DNA from: Paraburkholderia sp. BL23I1N1
GTDB taxonomy: Bacteria; Pseudomonadota; Gammaproteobacteria; Burkholderiales; Burkholderiaceae
Direction of reading: 5' to 3'
DNA length: 64,000 bases
Assembly (NCBI RefSeq): GCF_003610295.1
Contig: NZ_RAPV01000004.1
Coordinates: 62,001 to 126,000, forward strand
Below are positions 36,771 to 47,147 of the stretch, in pieces. The notes beneath the pieces were generated by a model. The model saw only the letters and a program-made list of their open reading frames with translations, searched no databases and had not been told where the DNA came from. A program made the translations under genes and the position numbers. Within the stretch, counting starts at the first letter, position 1. The number at the start of each line of letters is the position of its first letter.

Positions 36771-37058
36771 GCACGACGCGTGGCCCGGCGGGACTGCGAT
36801 GGACGTAGCTGGACATGTGTACTTCTGCTCAAGACGTGAGGCGAGTCTAAGAAGGGAGGTAAACCGGTTCAATCACCTTTGCGACGTATTCGTTGCCCAA
36901 GGCTAACGATCCTACGTGCATTGCGCGATAAGCCAGGCGGGGCGGGGCTGTCGGGCCGTCTGCTATCCGGGGGTCTCCCTCGTATCGCGGACGGATGCGT
37001 CGGGGATGTGACGAGGCCCGGCAGCGACGGTGTATGTCAGTACACGGCGGGACCAGCG
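36771..37058. other. Unassigned sequence between the mdcA relic and the LysR gene
   Basis: About 290 bases without a supported gene; it continues the debris zone 35933-37058. Nothing specific recognised. Confidence 0.4.
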
Positions 37059-37991
37059 TCAAGCAGCGGATTGCGCACCCCAACTGCTATTGGTAGCGGC
37101 GGCGTAGTCCATCAGCGTATCGAGCACCTCCTTCGCCGCGTGGCTGAGTTCATAATTGTCAGCCGTCACGATGTACTCAGATAGTCGGGTACGCACGCTG
37201 ATAGCGAGCGGTCTGACGAGGCGCCCGTCTTCGATCATTTCCGTGCAGCCGTAGGACCAGGCGAGCGCGACACCTTTTCCGGCACACGCCGCGCGGTAAG
37301 CCAGATCGAAATTGCTGACACGGATCGAGCTGTGATGATCGCGCGGCTCGACGCCCGCCAGTTCGAACCAGTCGTCCCAGCAGTTGCATATCGACAGACC
37401 GGCTTCAACGTCGATCAGCACTTCGTTCTGTAAATCGCATGCGCTCTGGATGGAGTGTTGCTCAAGGTAAGACGGGCTGCAGACCGGAAAAATTTCTTCA
37501 TCGAACAGCTTGTATTTGACGAGACCGGGCCAGTGGCCGTCTCCATAGTGGATAGCGAGATCGACGGCCTCACGGCGCGGATCGACCGGCTGATCGCTGG
37601 CGAGTACGCGGATATCGACTTCCGGATGGCGTTCGCGGAACCGGATGATGGCCGGCATCAGCCAGAAGCTCGACATCGCCACGCTCGCAGCGATCGTCAC
37701 GCTGGTCGATTCGAGATTCTCGATGATGGCCACCGCGCGGCGAATCGACATCAGGCTTTGCGCGATTGCTTGTTGAAAGACCATGCCGGCTTTGGTCAGC
37801 TCGATTTCGCGGTGCCGCCGATTGAAAAGCAGAACGCCAATCCTTTCTTCCAGCATCTGAATCTGCCGGCTCACCGCACCTTGCGACAGGTTTAGTTCTT
37901 CGGCCGCGCGCGTGAAGCTCAGGAGCCGCGCCGAGGCTTCGAACGCGCCAACTGCGTTGAGGGGAGGCAGACGTTTCCTCGGCTTGATCAT
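37059..37991 (-). CDS. LysR-family regulator (GcvA-like) divergent from the betaine monooxygenase genes
   Basis: 310 residues. The DNA-binding domain reads PPLNAVGAFEASARLLSFTR and AEELNLSQGAVSRQIQMLEE, the GcvA/AmpR subgroup pattern. The effector domain follows from about residue 95 (VTIAASVAMSSFWLMPAIIR, DLAIHYGDGHWPGL). It is transcribed away from gbcA with 345 bases between, so it is the likely regulator of betaine catabolism here. This differs from Pseudomonas, where the AraC-type GbdR has that role. Effector unknown; a betaine pathway intermediate or glycine is plausible. Confidence 0.9.
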   Translation of the reverse strand: MIKPRKRLPPLNAVGAFEASARLLSFTRAAEELNLSQGAVSRQIQMLEERIGVLLFNRRHREIELTKAGMVFQQAIAQSLMSIRRAVAIIENLESTSVTIAASVAMSSFWLMPAIIRFRERHPEVDIRVLASDQPVDPRREAVDLAIHYGDGHWPGLVKYKLFDEEIFPVCSPSYLEQHSIQSACDLQNEVLIDVEAGLSICNCWDDWFELAGVEPRDHHSSIRVSNFDLAYRAACAGKGVALAWSYGCTEMIEDGRLVRPLAISVRTRLSEYIVTADNYELSHAAKEVLDTLMDYAAATNSSWGAQSAA

Positions 37992-38336
37992 CGTGCTTCC
38001 CTGTGAGAACGGCGGCGTTTGCGGGCGTTCCGCGTCCTGTCGGTCACGCTTTGTTCAGAATGCTGTCATGAAAAAACGTTAGTCAAAAAACAATCTGCTT
38101 GGAATCCGGGTAAATCCTCACTAGGCCGCCGGGTCAGCGTTTACATTTGTTTCACCGTCAGTGCAAACATTGTCGCGCGCGCCGCTCTCGCATGCAAAAA
38201 CGCATGTCTGGCATCAGTAAAAATGGCTTGTCCCGTCAAAATTGGAGTCCTCTAATGAAACCAAGCCCTGAGAGGGCCGTCGCTGCCGCATACCTCAGGG
38301 TGCACATGGGATTTTCTGGAAACATCAGGATGGGAC
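37992..38336. promoter_or_regulatory. Divergent control region between the LysR regulator and gbcA
   Basis: 345 bases with no gene. It should contain both promoters and the LysR site. I see no single convincing -35/-10 pair. AGGATGGGAC (38328-38334 area) is the ribosome site of gbcA. Confidence 0.4.
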
Positions 38337-39578
38337 ATGTTCGACCATAAAAAACTCGATGCTTTGCTGGCGGCCTATACGCCGGGACGCCCTCTTGAGC
38401 AGGCGTTTTACAAGGACGCAGAACTATTCGAGGCGGACCTCGCACTCATCTGGCAGCGAAAGTGGCTGTTTGCCGGCTTGAGCTGCGAGATCAGGCAGAC
38501 CGGCGAGTGGTTCACGGTGCAGATTGGCGAGACGTCGGTTATCGTCGTGCGGGATCGTGCAGGTGCCGTGCGCGCCTTCTTTAACACCTGCCGTCATCGA
38601 GGCTCGCGCATCTGTGCGGGTGAGAAGGGCAAGTCAGGCGCATTCGCCTGCCCGTACCATCAATGGACCTATGGCCTCGATGGCAAGCTGATGTTCGCGC
38701 GCAACATGGGCGAGTCGTTTGACCTGTCGACCTTCTCCCTGAAGCCGGTTGCATGCGAGGTCGTAGCGGGCTATGTGTTTATCTGCCTGTCCAGTACGCC
38801 CGACGATTTCAGCGGCTTTCGCCGCCGCGTTGAACCGTACCTCGCGCCGCACGGCATCGAAGATGCGAAGATCGCCTACGAATCCACAATTGTCGAGAAA
38901 GGCAACTGGAAACTTGTACTCGAAAATAATCGCGAGTGCTACCACTGCAGCGCCAATCATCCGGAATTGCTGCGCACGATTTCCGAGTTCGATGGTCCGA
39001 CCGATCCGCGCTATGGCGGCGAGTTTGCGGCGAAGAGCGAACGCGACGAAGCGCGCTGGAGGCAGGTCGGCCTGCCGTATGCACCCGTCGAAGAAGAACC
39101 GGTGTATCGGATGGTGCGAGCCGCGCTGGAGCGGGGCGTGTCTTTCACGATGACGGGCGAGGCGGCCTGCAGCAAGGTCATGGGGATGCTTCCCGAGCGG
39201 GACGTCGGCGCGTTGCGTCTGTTGCGTTTTCCCAATACGTGGAATCATGCGCTGGGTGATCACGCGCTGGCATTCCGTCTCTTGCCGCTCGGCCCTCGCG
39301 AGACACAAGTCACGACAAAATGGATCGTGCACAAGGACGCGGTCGAAGGCGTCGACTACGACCTCGACACGCTGACCGAAGTCTGGAAAGCGACCAACGC
39401 ACAGGACCAGCGACTGGTCGAAACGAATCAGCTCGGCATCAATTCAATTGGCTACGAGCCAGGAGTCTATTCGGAACAGGTGGAGTCCGGCGTCATGGCA
39501 TTCGTGGACTGGTACATGGATGCACTCAGAGAAGGCCTCGCGCAGATGCCGAGGACCGTGCCGCTCAAGGTGTGTTGA
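38337..39578 (+). CDS. gbcA: Glycine betaine monooxygenase, Rieske oxygenase subunit
   Basis: 413 residues. The Rieske [2Fe-2S] ligands are Cys85/His87 (NTCRHRG) and Cys105/His108 (CPYHQW). The mononuclear iron site has His203 and His208 in NNRECYHCSANHPEL. This is an aromatic-ring-hydroxylating-type oxygenase alpha subunit. The following reductase plus dimethylglycine dehydrogenase, sarcosine oxidase and a betaine-type importer in the same region identify it as the betaine demethylase GbcA/BmoA rather than an aromatic dioxygenase. It converts glycine betaine to dimethylglycine and formaldehyde. The stop overlaps or abuts the reductase start. The stachydrine demethylase group is the main alternative. 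Confidence 0.85.
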   Translation: MFDHKKLDALLAAYTPGRPLEQAFYKDAELFEADLALIWQRKWLFAGLSCEIRQTGEWFTVQIGETSVIVVRDRAGAVRAFFNTCRHRGSRICAGEKGKSGAFACPYHQWTYGLDGKLMFARNMGESFDLSTFSLKPVACEVVAGYVFICLSSTPDDFSGFRRRVEPYLAPHGIEDAKIAYESTIVEKGNWKLVLENNRECYHCSANHPELLRTISEFDGPTDPRYGGEFAAKSERDEARWRQVGLPYAPVEEEPVYRMVRAALERGVSFTMTGEAACSKVMGMLPERDVGALRLLRFPNTWNHALGDHALAFRLLPLGPRETQVTTKWIVHKDAVEGVDYDLDTLTEVWKATNAQDQRLVETNQLGINSIGYEPGVYSEQVESGVMAFVDWYMDALREGLAQMPRTVPLKVC

Positions 39579-39580
39579 CA

Positions 39581-40633
39581 GTGGCCGCGAAGCAGGCAGG
39601 CTCCTTACCGTCAACGCGCGATGATGGCTTCTTCCTGGCGCAGTGCGTGGCAGTGGCCGACGAATCCGTGAACGTGAAAACGTTCGAGTTCGTCGCCGTT
39701 GACGGAAGATCGCTCGACTATGCCGCGGGGCAGCACATCACAGTTGAAGCGCCGACCCTCAGCGGCATTCTGTACCGCTGCTACACGTTGTCGTCGACGC
39801 CGACGCGTGCAGGGCGCTTCGCGATAACGGCGAAAGCCGCGCCTCATGGTCCGGTGTCCGCATGGTTGCATCAGGAAATTGCGCCAGGCGCTCGCTTTCG
39901 TATCTCCCCACCTTCAGGCGCGTTCATCGCTCCTGAAGCAACCGGAGGCGCGTATTTATTCGTCGCTGGAGGTGTGGGCATTACACCGCTCCTGTCGATG
40001 ACAAGGGCGTTATACGACGCGCGCGCCGAGATCGATCTTGTCTTCCTGCAATGTGCGAGCACGCAGGAAGATCTTCTCTTTCGCAAGGATCTGGAGGAGA
40101 TGGCGGCATCCTGGCCGAGTCTGCAAGTCAAGCTGACGGTATCGCGCGAGGCCGCTGTACCGCTTCTCGCTGGCCGGCTTGAACGCGCCAAATTGGCCCA
40201 ATGGATTCCCGATATCGCGAAGCGCACGATTTATTGCTGCGGCCCCGATGCATTCATGAAGACTGTCTACGAGGCTGCGGTGAGCCTTGGCGTTGCACCG
40301 CAACGGTATCACCAGGAGAGTTTCGTGCTGCCGCTCGCCGCGAACGCGTTTGAAGCAGTAGTGCCGACGGCGCAGGTCAGTGTGATGCTTGCAGCGTCGA
40401 GACTCGAGTGTGTCGCGTCAACGAACGATGTGCTGATAGACGCCGCCCAGTCCGTGGGTGTCGTGATCCCGAGTGCGTGCCGCGCCGGTATGTGCGGCAC
40501 CTGCAAGACACGTGTGATTGCGGGCCAGGTCGAGATGGCGCACAACGGCGGCATCACCGATGAAGAGATAGCAGAGGGATGGATCCTGACCTGTTGTGCA
40601 CGCCCGCTAACGGACATAGAACTGGACTGTTAG
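39581..40633 (+). CDS. gbcB: Glycine betaine monooxygenase, reductase subunit
   Basis: About 350 residues. The FAD-binding barrel has YRCYTLSSTPTR (the R-x-Y-S/T-type motif). The NAD-binding domain begins VAGGVGITPLLSMTRAL and ends with IYCCGPDAFMK. A C-terminal plant-type [2Fe-2S] ferredoxin domain follows, with SACRAGMCGTCKTR and a distal Cys in TCCARP. It passes electrons from NAD(P)H to the Rieske subunit. Candidate starts are GTG 39572, TTG 39575 and GTG 39581; the last gives 2 nt after the gbcA stop. Either way the two genes are translationally coupled. Confidence 0.85.
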   Translation: MAAKQAGSLPSTRDDGFFLAQCVAVADESVNVKTFEFVAVDGRSLDYAAGQHITVEAPTLSGILYRCYTLSSTPTRAGRFAITAKAAPHGPVSAWLHQEIAPGARFRISPPSGAFIAPEATGGAYLFVAGGVGITPLLSMTRALYDARAEIDLVFLQCASTQEDLLFRKDLEEMAASWPSLQVKLTVSREAAVPLLAGRLERAKLAQWIPDIAKRTIYCCGPDAFMKTVYEAAVSLGVAPQRYHQESFVLPLAANAFEAVVPTAQVSVMLAASRLECVASTNDVLIDAAQSVGVVIPSACRAGMCGTCKTRVIAGQVEMAHNGGITDEEIAEGWILTCCARPLTDIELDC

Positions 40634-40875
40634 GCTGACAGATTCGATTCTATGGTGGATGAATTCGTAAAACAATCAGTATGCCTAATGTCGTTGCGGT
40701 GCGGTTTTTCACATGCGAAATTGCATGAAAACCATGTTCTAAATTCGTTTGAGAAAAGAATTAACGCTTCTTAGCATGCATGTCACACGCGCTGAAGCAT
40801 TCAATCGCGACATGATGGACGAGATGCCGGTTCTGTCGCTTTTCGATACACGCACACACGAATGAAAGGGAATTC

Positions 40876-43293
40876 ATGAAAAGTCATTGTCAGGTGGCGA
40901 TTATCGGCGGAGGTGTTGTTGGCGCCTCGGTGCTGTACCACTTAACGAAATTCGGCTGGACCGACGTCGTGATGCTTGAGCGCAAGGTTCTCACCGCCGG
41001 GTCGACATGGCATGCGGCCGCCGGCTTCCATGCGTTTAACGGCGATCCCAACGTCGTCAGGCTGCAGAGTTACACGATCTCGCTCTACAAGGAAATTGAG
41101 GAAGAGGGAGATCAGAATGTCGGCCTGCATGTGCCTGGCGGCATCACCATGGCGGCAACGCCTGAGCGCTGGGAGTTTCTGCGCACCGAGTGGTCACGGC
41201 ACCGTTTCATGGGTCTCGACACCGAGTTGATCACGCCGTCCGAGATCAAGGCAATGTGTCCGCTGGTCGACGTGAGCGAGGTGAAGGGAGGCCTGTGGGC
41301 GCCGAACGAAGGCCACCTGGACCCTTACGGATGTACTCAGGCCTATGCGCGCGCCGCGCGAAGACGCGGCGCGGAGATCTATCAGCATACGCGGGTAGAG
41401 GCGCTCGAACCGCGTGCGGATGGCAGCTGGACGGTCATTACCGATCAGGGGGTGATTCATGCCGAGCATGTGGTCAACGCAGCGGGACTGTGGGCGCGGG
41501 AAGTCGGTGCTATGGCTGGTGTGAAGCTGCCGCTCATTCCGATGGAACATCACTATCTCATCACGGAAGACATTCCGGAGCTCGTCACGCTCGGACGGGA
41601 GATACCGGTGATGGTCGACCTCGATGGCGAAATTTACATGCGCCAGGAACACCACGGTGTTCTGTTCGGCGTGTACGAGAAACGCTCGACACCATGGTCG
41701 CTGGACGGGACTCCGTGGGAATACGGCGAGACCGATCTGTTGCCGCCGCGGCTCGAGCGTATCGAAGACGAACTGATGCGCGGCTTCGAACGCTTTCCGA
41801 GCGTGGGGAACGCCGGTATCAAACGCGTCGTCAATGGGCCCTTCACATTTACGCCAGACGGCAATCCGCTCGTCGGCCCCGTGCGCGGTTTGCGCAACTA
41901 CTGGGCGGCTTGTGGCTGCATGGCGGGTTTCAGTCAGGGTGGCGGCGTCGGCCTGGCACTGGCGCAGTGGATGATCGAGGGCGAACCGCAAGACAACGTG
42001 TTCGCGATGGATGTGGCGCGTTTTCCAGACCTCACACAGACCTACGTCGCGGCCAAAGCACGGGAATTTTACGAGCACCGTTTCTACCTCGCGCGGCCGA
42101 ATGAGCAGTGGCCCGCGGGCCGCCCACTCAAGACCACGCCGCTATACGACCTGCAGGAGCAGGCGAATGCCGTATTCGGTGTCAACTACGGACTTGAAAC
42201 GCCGATGTGGTTTGCGCCGGCCGGTCAGCCCGCTCATGAAACGCCGACGTTTCGCCGGTCGAATGCCTTCGACACCGTAGCCGCGGAATGCCGCGCCATT
42301 CGCGAGCAGGTGGGTCTGTTCGATGCAAGTAGTTATGCGAAGTACGAAATCAGCGGACCTGGCGCAGAACTGTGGGTCGACCGGTTGTTCGCCAGCTGTC
42401 TGCCGGAAGTCGGCCGTGCCCGGCTTGCGCCGCTCCTTTCGCCGTCGGGCCGTCTCAAGGGCGATCTGACGATTCTGCGGCTCGCGGCGCAGCGGTTCCT
42501 CGTGACGGGGTCCGGTTACCTGCAGGAGTGGCATCTGCGCTGGTTCGAGGACCATCTGCCGGCAGACGGAAGTGTGCGCATCGACAACCGCAGCGAGTCG
42601 CTGGCGATGCTCGCGATCGCCGGTCCCAATGCAAAAGCACTGGTTGGCGAAGTCTTCGGCACCGCGGCAACTGCTGCGGCCCAGCGCTTCATGTCGGTCG
42701 CCCGGATCGATGCGGGCTTTGCCCCGGCGTGGATCGCACGTCTGTCGCTGACCGGTGAACTGGGCTACGAGATCTACGTCGAGAACCACTATCTGCGCAG
42801 CGTCTACCAACGGTTACTCGCGGCGGGCGGCGCTTTTGGGCTGCGTCAGTACGGCGTATGGGCGTTGCTGTCGACGCGCCTCGAAAAGGGCTTCGGCATC
42901 TGGTCACGCGAATTCGGCCCCGAATACACGCCGGCCATGGCGGATCTCGAACGCTTCATTGCCTTCGACAAGGGCGACTTCATCGGGCGCGAGGCCGTGC
43001 TCGCGCAACGCGGCGTGACGCCTGTGCATCGGCTCATCACATTCGAAATCGATGCTATCGACGCAGACGCGAGCGGTTTCGAACCGGTCTGGGTGGGCGA
43101 CGCGGTTGCGGGCTACACCACATCGGGGGGCTATGGCCATACGACGGGCAAGAGTCTCGCCATGGGTTACGTGAAGAGCGAATACCTCGTCGGTGCGAAC
43201 GCATTCGAGATCCAGATTCTCGGCGAGCGCCAGCCAGCAAGGATACTGACAGCGCCAGCATACGATCCGGATGGCGCGCGTATGCGCGGATAG
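40876..43293 (+). CDS. Dimethylglycine dehydrogenase-type FAD/folate oxidoreductase (DAO-GcvT)
   Basis: 805 residues. The N-terminal DAO domain has [20 protein letters not shown] and [11 protein letters not shown], where His46 matches the covalent-FAD His of dimethylglycine and sarcosine dehydrogenases. A central FAO-M-like domain is followed by a GcvT aminomethyltransferase domain (about 430-700: [26 protein letters not shown]) and a C-terminal GcvT barrel (AMGYVKSEY). It oxidatively demethylates dimethylglycine, passing the methylene group to tetrahydrofolate and electrons to ETF. EtfBA are encoded next. AAAGGGAA precedes the ATG. Sarcosine dehydrogenase is possible, but sarcosine oxidase is encoded nearby, favouring dimethylglycine. 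Confidence 0.85.
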   Translation: MKSHCQVAIIGGGVVGASVLYHLTKFGWTDVVMLERKVLTAGSTWHAAAGFHAFNGDPNVVRLQSYTISLYKEIEEEGDQNVGLHVPGGITMAATPERWEFLRTEWSRHRFMGLDTELITPSEIKAMCPLVDVSEVKGGLWAPNEGHLDPYGCTQAYARAARRRGAEIYQHTRVEALEPRADGSWTVITDQGVIHAEHVVNAAGLWAREVGAMAGVKLPLIPMEHHYLITEDIPELVTLGREIPVMVDLDGEIYMRQEHHGVLFGVYEKRSTPWSLDGTPWEYGETDLLPPRLERIEDELMRGFERFPSVGNAGIKRVVNGPFTFTPDGNPLVGPVRGLRNYWAACGCMAGFSQGGGVGLALAQWMIEGEPQDNVFAMDVARFPDLTQTYVAAKAREFYEHRFYLARPNEQWPAGRPLKTTPLYDLQEQANAVFGVNYGLETPMWFAPAGQPAHETPTFRRSNAFDTVAAECRAIREQVGLFDASSYAKYEISGPGAELWVDRLFASCLPEVGRARLAPLLSPSGRLKGDLTILRLAAQRFLVTGSGYLQEWHLRWFEDHLPADGSVRIDNRSESLAMLAIAGPNAKALVGEVFGTAATAAAQRFMSVARIDAGFAPAWIARLSLTGELGYEIYVENHYLRSVYQRLLAAGGAFGLRQYGVWALLSTRLEKGFGIWSREFGPEYTPAMADLERFIAFDKGDFIGREAVLAQRGVTPVHRLITFEIDAIDADASGFEPVWVGDAVAGYTTSGGYGHTTGKSLAMGYVKSEYLVGANAFEIQILGERQPARILTAPAYDPDGARMRG

Positions 43294-43354
43294 TACGACG
43301 GCTTCGGCGCATGCCAGCCGTGGGGGCAGTGATCATTCAATGAGCAGGGTGACT

Positions 43355-44104
43355 ATGAAAATCGTGGTGGCAGTCAAGCGCGTGATCGATTCGAACGTGA
43401 AGCCGCGGGTGCGCGCGGACCAGACGGGAGTCGATATGACGAACGTGAAGATGTCGATGAATCCATTCGACGAGATCGCCGTCGAGGAAGCCGTGCGCCT
43501 GAAGGAAGCGGGTGTCGCGACCGAAGTGATTGCTGTGTCGGCCGGTGTTACGCAGGCGCAGGAAACACTGCGCACGGCGCTGGCGATCGGCGCGGATCGG
43601 GCAATCCTGATCGAGTCGAATGAAGAAATTCAGCCGCTGGCGGTAGCCAGACTGCTGCATGCGGTCATCGAGCGAGAAAACCCGCAACTCGTGATTCTCG
43701 GCAAGCAGGCAATCGACGACGACTCGAACCAGACCGGTCAGATGCTCGCAGCGCTGACAGGCTGGCCGCAGGCCACCTTCGCGGCGAAGGTGGATCTGGT
43801 GGATGGCGCGGCGCTCGTTTGCCGTGAAGTGGACGGCGGTACCGAGACTGTGTCGCTCAGTTTGCCCGCCGTCATTACGACGGATCTGCGTCTGAACGAG
43901 CCGCGCTATGTAACCTTGCCGAGCATCATGAAGGCGAAGAAAAAGCCACTGCAGACACTGACGCCCGGCGAGCTCGGCGTGGACGTGACGCCCCGGCTGA
44001 AAACGCTGAAGGTCGTGGAGCCGCCCAGGCGTGCCGCCGGTGTCAGGGTGCCGGACGTGCAGACTTTACTCGACAAGCTTAAGACTGAAGCCAGAGTGAT
44101 CTGA
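43355..44104 (+). CDS. etfB: Electron transfer flavoprotein beta subunit
   Basis: 249 residues, the usual EtfB length. [20 protein letters not shown] starts the protein, [16 protein letters not shown] is the conserved strand-helix, and the AMP/recognition-loop region has [20 protein letters not shown] and IMKAKKKP. Together with EtfA it binds FAD and AMP and carries electrons from the upstream dehydrogenase to the ETF-ubiquinone oxidoreductase. AGGGTGA precedes ATG 43355; an upstream in-frame ATG at 43340 is less likely. Confidence 0.92.
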   Translation: MKIVVAVKRVIDSNVKPRVRADQTGVDMTNVKMSMNPFDEIAVEEAVRLKEAGVATEVIAVSAGVTQAQETLRTALAIGADRAILIESNEEIQPLAVARLLHAVIERENPQLVILGKQAIDDDSNQTGQMLAALTGWPQATFAAKVDLVDGAALVCREVDGGTETVSLSLPAVITTDLRLNEPRYVTLPSIMKAKKKPLQTLTPGELGVDVTPRLKTLKVVEPPRRAAGVRVPDVQTLLDKLKTEARVI

Positions 44105-44125
44105 GCAGCACGAGGAGACAATGAC

Positions 44126-45082
44126 ATGACGATTCTGGTTATCGCCGAACACGACGGCGGCGCGATCAAAACTTCAACGCTCAATGCAGTGACTGCGGCG
44201 GCGGTAATCGCCACGTTCACCGGCCAGCCGATTCATTTGCTGGTAGCGGGCTATCAGGCACAAGGCGTCGCTGACGCCGCGTCGAGGATCGCTGGTGTGA
44301 GCCGGGTATTGCTCGCCGATGCGCCACAACTCGCGGCGGGACTGGCGGAGAACCTTGACGCGACGGCACTGGCGTTGCTGCGCCGCGAGAGCGGGATTTA
44401 CTCGCATGTGCTGGTGGCCGCCACCGCCTACGGCAAGAACATCGCGCCCCGCCTTGCCGCCAGGCTCGATGTCGCGCAGATCAGCGACATTATCGCGATC
44501 GTGGGAGCCGATACTTTCGACCGGCCGATCTATGCTGGCAACGCTATCGCCACCGTGCAATCGTGCGATCCGGTCAAGGTCGTCACCGTGCGGACCACGG
44601 CGTTCGATCCCGCCGCCGATGACGGCGGGGGCGCGACGGTGGAGAGAATCGAAGCGGCACCGGATACCGGCATCTCACGGTTGGTCAGCCGCGAGTTGAC
44701 CAGGCAGGACCGGCCTGAATTGACGTCCGCGGCTATCGTCGTCTCCGGCGGCCGGGGACTCGGCAGCGCGGAGAACTACGCGAAAATACTCACGCCGTTG
44801 GCGGACAAGCTCAACGCCGCACTCGGCGCCTCTCGCGCCGCGGTGGACGCAGGATTCGTCCCGAATGACTATCAGGTTGGTCAGACGGGCAAGATAGTCG
44901 CGCCGCAACTGTATGTGGCCGTGGGTATTTCCGGCGCGATCCAGCATCTCGCAGGGATGAAAGATGCCAAGGTCATTGTTGCAATCAACAAAGACCCGGA
45001 GGCGCCGATTTTCGCCATCGCGGATTACGCGCTCGAAGCCGATCTGTTCGTCGCAGTGCCCGAGATGACAGCTGCGTTATAA
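44126..45082 (+). CDS. etfA: Electron transfer flavoprotein alpha subunit
   Basis: 318 residues. The N-terminal domain begins [20 protein letters not shown]. The C-terminal FAD domain has [40 protein letters not shown] and [20 protein letters not shown], the classic EtfA FAD-binding signature. It pairs with the preceding EtfB. A dedicated ETF beside the dimethylglycine dehydrogenase gene shows how its electrons leave. GGAGA precedes the ATG; the spacing from etfB is 21 nt. Confidence 0.93.
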   Translation: MTILVIAEHDGGAIKTSTLNAVTAAAVIATFTGQPIHLLVAGYQAQGVADAASRIAGVSRVLLADAPQLAAGLAENLDATALALLRRESGIYSHVLVAATAYGKNIAPRLAARLDVAQISDIIAIVGADTFDRPIYAGNAIATVQSCDPVKVVTVRTTAFDPAADDGGGATVERIEAAPDTGISRLVSRELTRQDRPELTSAAIVVSGGRGLGSAENYAKILTPLADKLNAALGASRAAVDAGFVPNDYQVGQTGKIVAPQLYVAVGISGAIQHLAGMKDAKVIVAINKDPEAPIFAIADYALEADLFVAVPEMTAAL

Positions 45083-45119
45083 CAACCACTCGTAGTCCGC
45101 AAAGGGAACGGAGAAAAAC

Positions 45120-46166
45120 ATGTTCAACTGCATCGCAAGACGTATAGTCGTCGGACTCGTGTTGGGCGCGGCCGCTCTGGCGCAGCATGCCAATGCCGCA
45201 GCCACGGAGTCTGCCTGGTGTGCATCTGGCAAGCCGGTGAAATTCGCCGAAATGGGCTGGGACAGTGCCAGATTCATGACCGAGGTGATTCGATATGTGC
45301 TCGAGAAGGGCTACGGCTGCAAGACCGATCAGACACCGGGCACCAACGCCATTGCCCTGCAAGGCGTGGTGATGAACGACCTGAACGTGATGGTCGAATA
45401 CTGGTCCGGACGCACACCGGCATACGAAAGCGCGGCGCGTGAGGGCAAGGTCAGGATTCTCGGCTCGCTGATCTCTGGTGGCAGCGTGGAGGGTTATTAC
45501 GTGCCGGAATATGTCATCAAGGGTGACCCTGCCCGAGGTATCAAGCCGGTCGCGCCGGACTTGCGGAGCATTACTGATCTGCCGAAATACAAGGATCTGT
45601 TCGCCGACGACGAGGACCCATCGAAAGGACGGCTCTATAACTGCCCGATTGGCTGGCAATGCGAGGCGGACACGGTGCAGAAGATGAAAGCCTACAGGCT
45701 CGACAGCGCGTTCACCGACTTTCATCCTGGTTCCGGGCCAGCGCTCGATTCGGCCATTGAATCGGCGTACACGCGCGGCAAGCCGATCCTGTTCTACTAT
45801 TGGGAGCCGTCGACGATCCTTGGCCGTTTCAAGGCCGTCCGTCTCGTCGAGCCCGCGTTCAACGAAGCATGCTGGAAAACCATCAACGGCAGCAAGGATG
45901 GGAATCCGTGCGGATCGGCCTCGCCGCCCACGGCGCTGCGCATTGTGGTGTCGAACGCGCTGTACTCAGCCGATCCGCAGATCGTCGGACTCTTCGAGAA
46001 AGTGCAGTTCCCGATGGAATCGATCAATGCGGTTCTTGCACGCATGGCAAGCGCAAAAACGCCGCCGCGCCAGGCCGCGATCGACTTCCTGAAGGCCAAC
46101 CCCGATATGCTGTCGCACTGGGTGCCGGCCGATGTGTCGAGCAAGGTACGCAGCAGTCTGCAGTGA
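45120..46166 (+). CDS. Glycine betaine/choline-type ABC transporter substrate-binding protein (OpuAC/ProX-like)
   Basis: 348 residues. A Sec signal peptide ends in ANAAA (about residue 28). The mature protein starts with KPVKFAEMGWDSARFMTEVI, typical of ProX/OpuAC proteins that hold the ligand's quaternary amine in an aromatic cage; YYWEPSTILGRF is the second-lobe cage motif. It delivers glycine betaine or a related compound to the permease and ATPase encoded next. GGGAACGGAG precedes the ATG. Several extra Cys residues (CASGKP, GYGCKTD, CPIGWQC) suggest disulfides in the periplasm. Confidence 0.87.
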   Translation: MFNCIARRIVVGLVLGAAALAQHANAAATESAWCASGKPVKFAEMGWDSARFMTEVIRYVLEKGYGCKTDQTPGTNAIALQGVVMNDLNVMVEYWSGRTPAYESAAREGKVRILGSLISGGSVEGYYVPEYVIKGDPARGIKPVAPDLRSITDLPKYKDLFADDEDPSKGRLYNCPIGWQCEADTVQKMKAYRLDSAFTDFHPGSGPALDSAIESAYTRGKPILFYYWEPSTILGRFKAVRLVEPAFNEACWKTINGSKDGNPCGSASPPTALRIVVSNALYSADPQIVGLFEKVQFPMESINAVLARMASAKTPPRQAAIDFLKANPDMLSHWVPADVSSKVRSSLQ

Positions 46167-46274
46167 CATTGCACGCGGTGCGCGCCGGAAACGGCCGCGC
46201 TCTTCCGTGTATCGCATTGGATGGATGCCGGCGCCGCCATGCTGCGCCGGCGCGACTCACAGTACAGGTGCCGT

Positions 46275-47147
46275 GTGAATGGAATATTCTTGCAACTCGA
46301 TCTGGGCGACCCGATCAACCGCTTCTTCATGGGGCTCGTGGCGCAATATGGCGACCTGTTCCACCGCATCAGCGCGCTCCTGCTGGGTTATGCGCTCAAT
46401 CCCGTCGAGACGATGCTCAAGGGTGCGCCGCCGCTTGTCGTGATCGGCGTCGTAGGCGCGATCACGTGGCTCGGTTCGCGCAAGATCGCACTCACGGTGC
46501 TGCTCGCCGCGATGACGTACCTGATAGGCTGCCTCGGGCTATGGGACAAGCTGATGCAGACCTGCGCGATCATGCTGACCGCGATGATACTGACGGTGCT
46601 GATCGGCCTCCCGCTCGGTATCGCAATCTCGCGCAGCCGCTGGTTGGCTCGGGTGATCAATCCGATCCTCGACATGATGCAGACACTGCCTTCGTTCGTG
46701 TATCTGATTCCGGTCGTGATGCTGTTTGGCCTCGGCCGCGTACCGGCGATCTTCGCTACGATGATTTACGCGTTGCCACCCCTGGTCCGGCTGACCGACC
46801 TTGGCTTGCGGCAGGTGCCGGGCGACGTGCTGGAGGCCGCGAGGGCTTTCGGCGCGACACCGGGCCAGCAACTGCTTGCTGTGGAGCTGCCGCTCGCGTT
46901 GCCTTCCATTATGGCGGGCATTAACCAGGCCGTGATGATGTCGCTTGCAATGGTCGTCATTGCGTCGATGATCGGTGCGCGCGGACTCGGAGAGGATGTG
47001 CTCGCGGGCATCAACAATCTGGATATGGGACAGGGTGTAGTCGGCGGCGTAGCGATCGTGATTCTGGCGATCGTATTCGACCGCATCACCCAGTCGTTCG
47101 GCATCGGCAAGCGCGCGCGGCGCGGTCAAAGTGAGAGTCTTCGATGA
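46275..47147 (+). CDS. Glycine betaine/proline ABC transporter permease (ProW-like)
   Basis: About 290 residues. A short N-terminal segment ([20 protein letters not shown]) precedes six or seven membrane helices. [20 protein letters not shown], the EAA loop [20 protein letters not shown] and the [20 protein letters not shown] helix are typical of ProW/OpuAB. It forms the import channel. The start is uncertain: GTG 46275 has AGG at 6 nt and matches where relatives begin, while ATGs at 46221 and 46239 would add a polar extension. The stop overlaps the ATPase start (ATGA). Confidence 0.85.
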   Translation: MNGIFLQLDLGDPINRFFMGLVAQYGDLFHRISALLLGYALNPVETMLKGAPPLVVIGVVGAITWLGSRKIALTVLLAAMTYLIGCLGLWDKLMQTCAIMLTAMILTVLIGLPLGIAISRSRWLARVINPILDMMQTLPSFVYLIPVVMLFGLGRVPAIFATMIYALPPLVRLTDLGLRQVPGDVLEAARAFGATPGQQLLAVELPLALPSIMAGINQAVMMSLAMVVIASMIGARGLGEDVLAGINNLDMGQGVVGGVAIVILAIVFDRITQSFGIGKRARRGQSESLR

